From Caryophanales bacterium (GTDB lineage Bacteria > Bacillota_I > Bacilli_A > RFN20 > CAG-826), in assembly GCA_028726925.1 (NCBI GenBank), contig JAQYPI010000023.1:1-14164 (forward strand): a DNA stretch of 14,164 nt. Direction: 5' to 3'. Positions within the stretch are counted from its first letter, which is position 1, and every line of letters starts with the position of its first letter. Made by a program: the position numbers and the translations under genes. This document shows positions 12,798 to 14,164 of this stretch, one piece after another. The notes under the pieces were generated by a model. It did not search any database, was not told where the DNA came from, and was given only the letters and a program-made list of their open reading frames with translations.

Positions 12798-14164
12798 TGG
12801 TCGCCCTCCTTTTTAAGTGGCAGGTTGAAGCGAAAGGTCGCGCCGCCTTTGTCGTTGTTTTCCGCGGTGATGGTCCCATTATGGGCATTTACGATCGCTT
12901 TGCAAATCCCAAGGCCGAGGCCGCTGGAGCGATAGGCGTCTTTCTTCGCGGAAACAGCGAAGATGTCTTTGAATAGGGAATTGAATTTTTCCGGTTTGAT
13001 CCCGCCCCCGTTGTCGGAAACCTCGAAGAAGACGCGATTTCCCTCGACCGCGCAAGCGATATCGATCTCGCTCCCCGGTTTCGTGTATTTCAAGGCGTTG
13101 TCGATGAGGTTGACGAAGACTTGGACGAGAAGCGGGGCATTCGCGTAGACGAAAAGGGAGGAATCGACTTCCGGGAAGCGCACGACGCGATCGGTTTGGA
13201 CCGTCCGGAAGTACTCCTTGACGTTTTGGAGGATCTCATCCACGGATTCGTATTCCTTCGCGATGCTGCTTTGGTCATCGAGCTTCGAGATGTTGAGAAG
13301 GTTGTTCACGAAGGCGTAGAGTTCCTCGGATTCTCGATGGATGTCTTCGAGCAATTCCACCTGCTCTTTTTGCGAAAGCGCCTGGATGTTTTCCTTCAAG
13401 AAGAGGGAACCCGATTGAATCGAGGTCAAGGGGGTCTTGAGGTCATGGGAGAGGCTGCGAAGCAATGTGCTCTTGAATTTCTCTTTTTCCCTCGCTTCCT
13501 CGCTGCGTTCGCGCTCGAAAGTGATCTTTTCCCGTTCGAGAACGACGACCATCTCGTTGGTGATGCTTTTCACGAAATCGAATGTGGGCGCCGGCAAGGG
13601 ATTGTCGCATTGGATGACGAGGGCTCCGAATTTGTTGGCTTTGGAACGCAAGGGAAAGACCGTCAGCGGAAGACTCGAATAGGTGTTTTGTCCTTTGCCG
13701 ACGATCTCGTTTTGGTTGAGGGCATACTCGATAGCCTCCGCGTCATCCTGGTTCGCCAGTTTTTCTTTTGTGGTTTCCCTGCACACGAAAAACGATTGGG
13801 AAAGATTCGCTTTCAAACAATCGTCCATGGCTTCGAAAAGTTCTTTCTCGCTATGGCAATTGAGCGTTTTGCGGGAGAACTCATAAAGGATCTCGATCCT
13901 TCCTTGGCTTTCTTTCGCTTCTTTCGCCTTCCGTTGGATCTTGATGACGAGGCTCCCGCAAATGAGGGAAATGATCAAGAAGACGACGAAAGAGATGTAG
14001 TAGTTCAGATCATCCATCATGAAGGTGTATCTCGGGTCCGTGAGGAAGAAGTTGAACGAGAAAACGAGGATGACGGAAGCAACCGCGCCATAGACGATGT
14101 TCTTGGTTTCGATCAAGATGACGAGAACGGCGAGGATGAACAGCAAAAAGATGTTCTCGTCATG
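12794..14164 (-). CDS. kdpD: Sensor histidine kinase KdpD, C-terminal part, cut by window edge
   Basis: The visible 456 residues are the membrane and kinase half of KdpD. The frame is open to the last base (HDENIF precedes the first TTG), so the true start is outside. A DUF4118 segment comes first: helices around NIFLLFILAVLVILIE, SVILVFSFNFFLTDPRYTF and YYISFVVFLIISLICGSLV. A GAF-like domain follows (about 85-210), then a coiled linker. The phospho-acceptor His is in RSLSHDLKTPLTSI, and the ATPase carries NLIDNALKYT, DNGGGI and SGLGLGICKAIVNAHNG. The FNFFxTDPRYTF motif is characteristic of KdpD. Whether the N-terminal KdpD/USP sensor is present cannot be seen. It senses low potassium or osmotic stress and phosphorylates KdpE. 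It overlaps kdpE by 4 bases. Confidence 0.9.
   Translation of the reverse strand, partial: HDENIFLLFILAVLVILIETKNIVYGAVASVILVFSFNFFLTDPRYTFMMDDLNYYISFVVFLIISLICGSLVIKIQRKAKEAKESQGRIEILYEFSRKTLNCHSEKELFEAMDDCLKANLSQSFFVCRETTKEKLANQDDAEAIEYALNQNEIVGKGQNTYSSLPLTVFPLRSKANKFGALVIQCDNPLPAPTFDFVKSITNEMVVVLEREKITFERERSEEAREKEKFKSTLLRSLSHDLKTPLTSIQSGSLFLKENIQALSQKEQVELLEDIHRESEELYAFVNNLLNISKLDDQSSIAKEYESVDEILQNVKEYFRTVQTDRVVRFPEVDSSLFVYANAPLLVQVFVNLIDNALKYTKPGSEIDIACAVEGNRVFFEVSDNGGGIKPEKFNSLFKDIFAVSAKKDAYRSSGLGLGICKAIVNAHNGTITAENNDKGGATFRFNLPLKKEGDQ

Overview
The window looks like chromosomal DNA of a bacterium with a standard genetic code (TGA ends several genes and Trp is TGG). It is moderately GC-rich, with gene content and signals typical of Bacillota: a YolD-type protein paired with a UvrX/UmuC-type Y-family polymerase, an M29 aminopeptidase, AGGAGG-like ribosome sites, and TTGACA/TATATT promoters. 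I cannot name a genus. An uncultured gut member of class Bacilli is a guess.

Layout. (1) 36-2210, plus strand: a compact operon of folD (C1-folate metabolism), a protein that looks like a divergent flavin-dependent thymidylate synthase (ThyX) relative, and a stand-alone PhoH-like ATPase. It ends at a terminator shared with (2) 2253-3062, minus strand: a six-segment DUF308/HdeD-like membrane protein with an acidic tail. (3) 3135-4361, plus strand: an M29 metallo-aminopeptidase with all its metal ligands. (4) 4362-4690: no gene, but a dense cluster of small repeats and hairpins. (5) 4691-6255, minus strand: Y-family DNA polymerase followed by a YolD-like gene, overlapping by 4 bases, with a terminator at 4616-4661. 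(6) 6256-6540: a structured AU-rich stretch and a strong promoter for (7) tRNA-Ala(GGC), which has its own terminator. (8) 6659-7849, minus strand: an MFS transporter, diverging from (9) 7947-11270, plus strand: a cytoplasmic GH3 beta-glycosidase and an alpha/beta hydrolase. A perfect 16-bp palindrome lies between the two units. (10) tRNA-Leu(CAG) with a terminator. (11) 11558-12037: a small four-segment membrane protein. (12) 12141 to the window edge, minus strand: a KdpE/KdpD two-component pair, with kdpD cut by the end of the window.

How it works together: the first operon concerns folate-linked nucleotide synthesis and nucleic-acid metabolism. The polymerase/YolD pair is a translesion-synthesis unit. 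The MFS/GH3/hydrolase block suggests uptake and intracellular breakdown of a glycoside or ester conjugate. KdpDE probably senses potassium or osmotic state.

Most unusual points: the folD/ThyX-like/PhoH cassette with a degraded ThyX signature; the repeat cluster at 4386-4679; three genes with a -10-like box 6-9 bases before ATG and no ribosome site, suggesting leaderless mRNAs; and the palindrome between the MFS and GH3 genes. I found no CRISPR array, insertion sequence or clear prophage.
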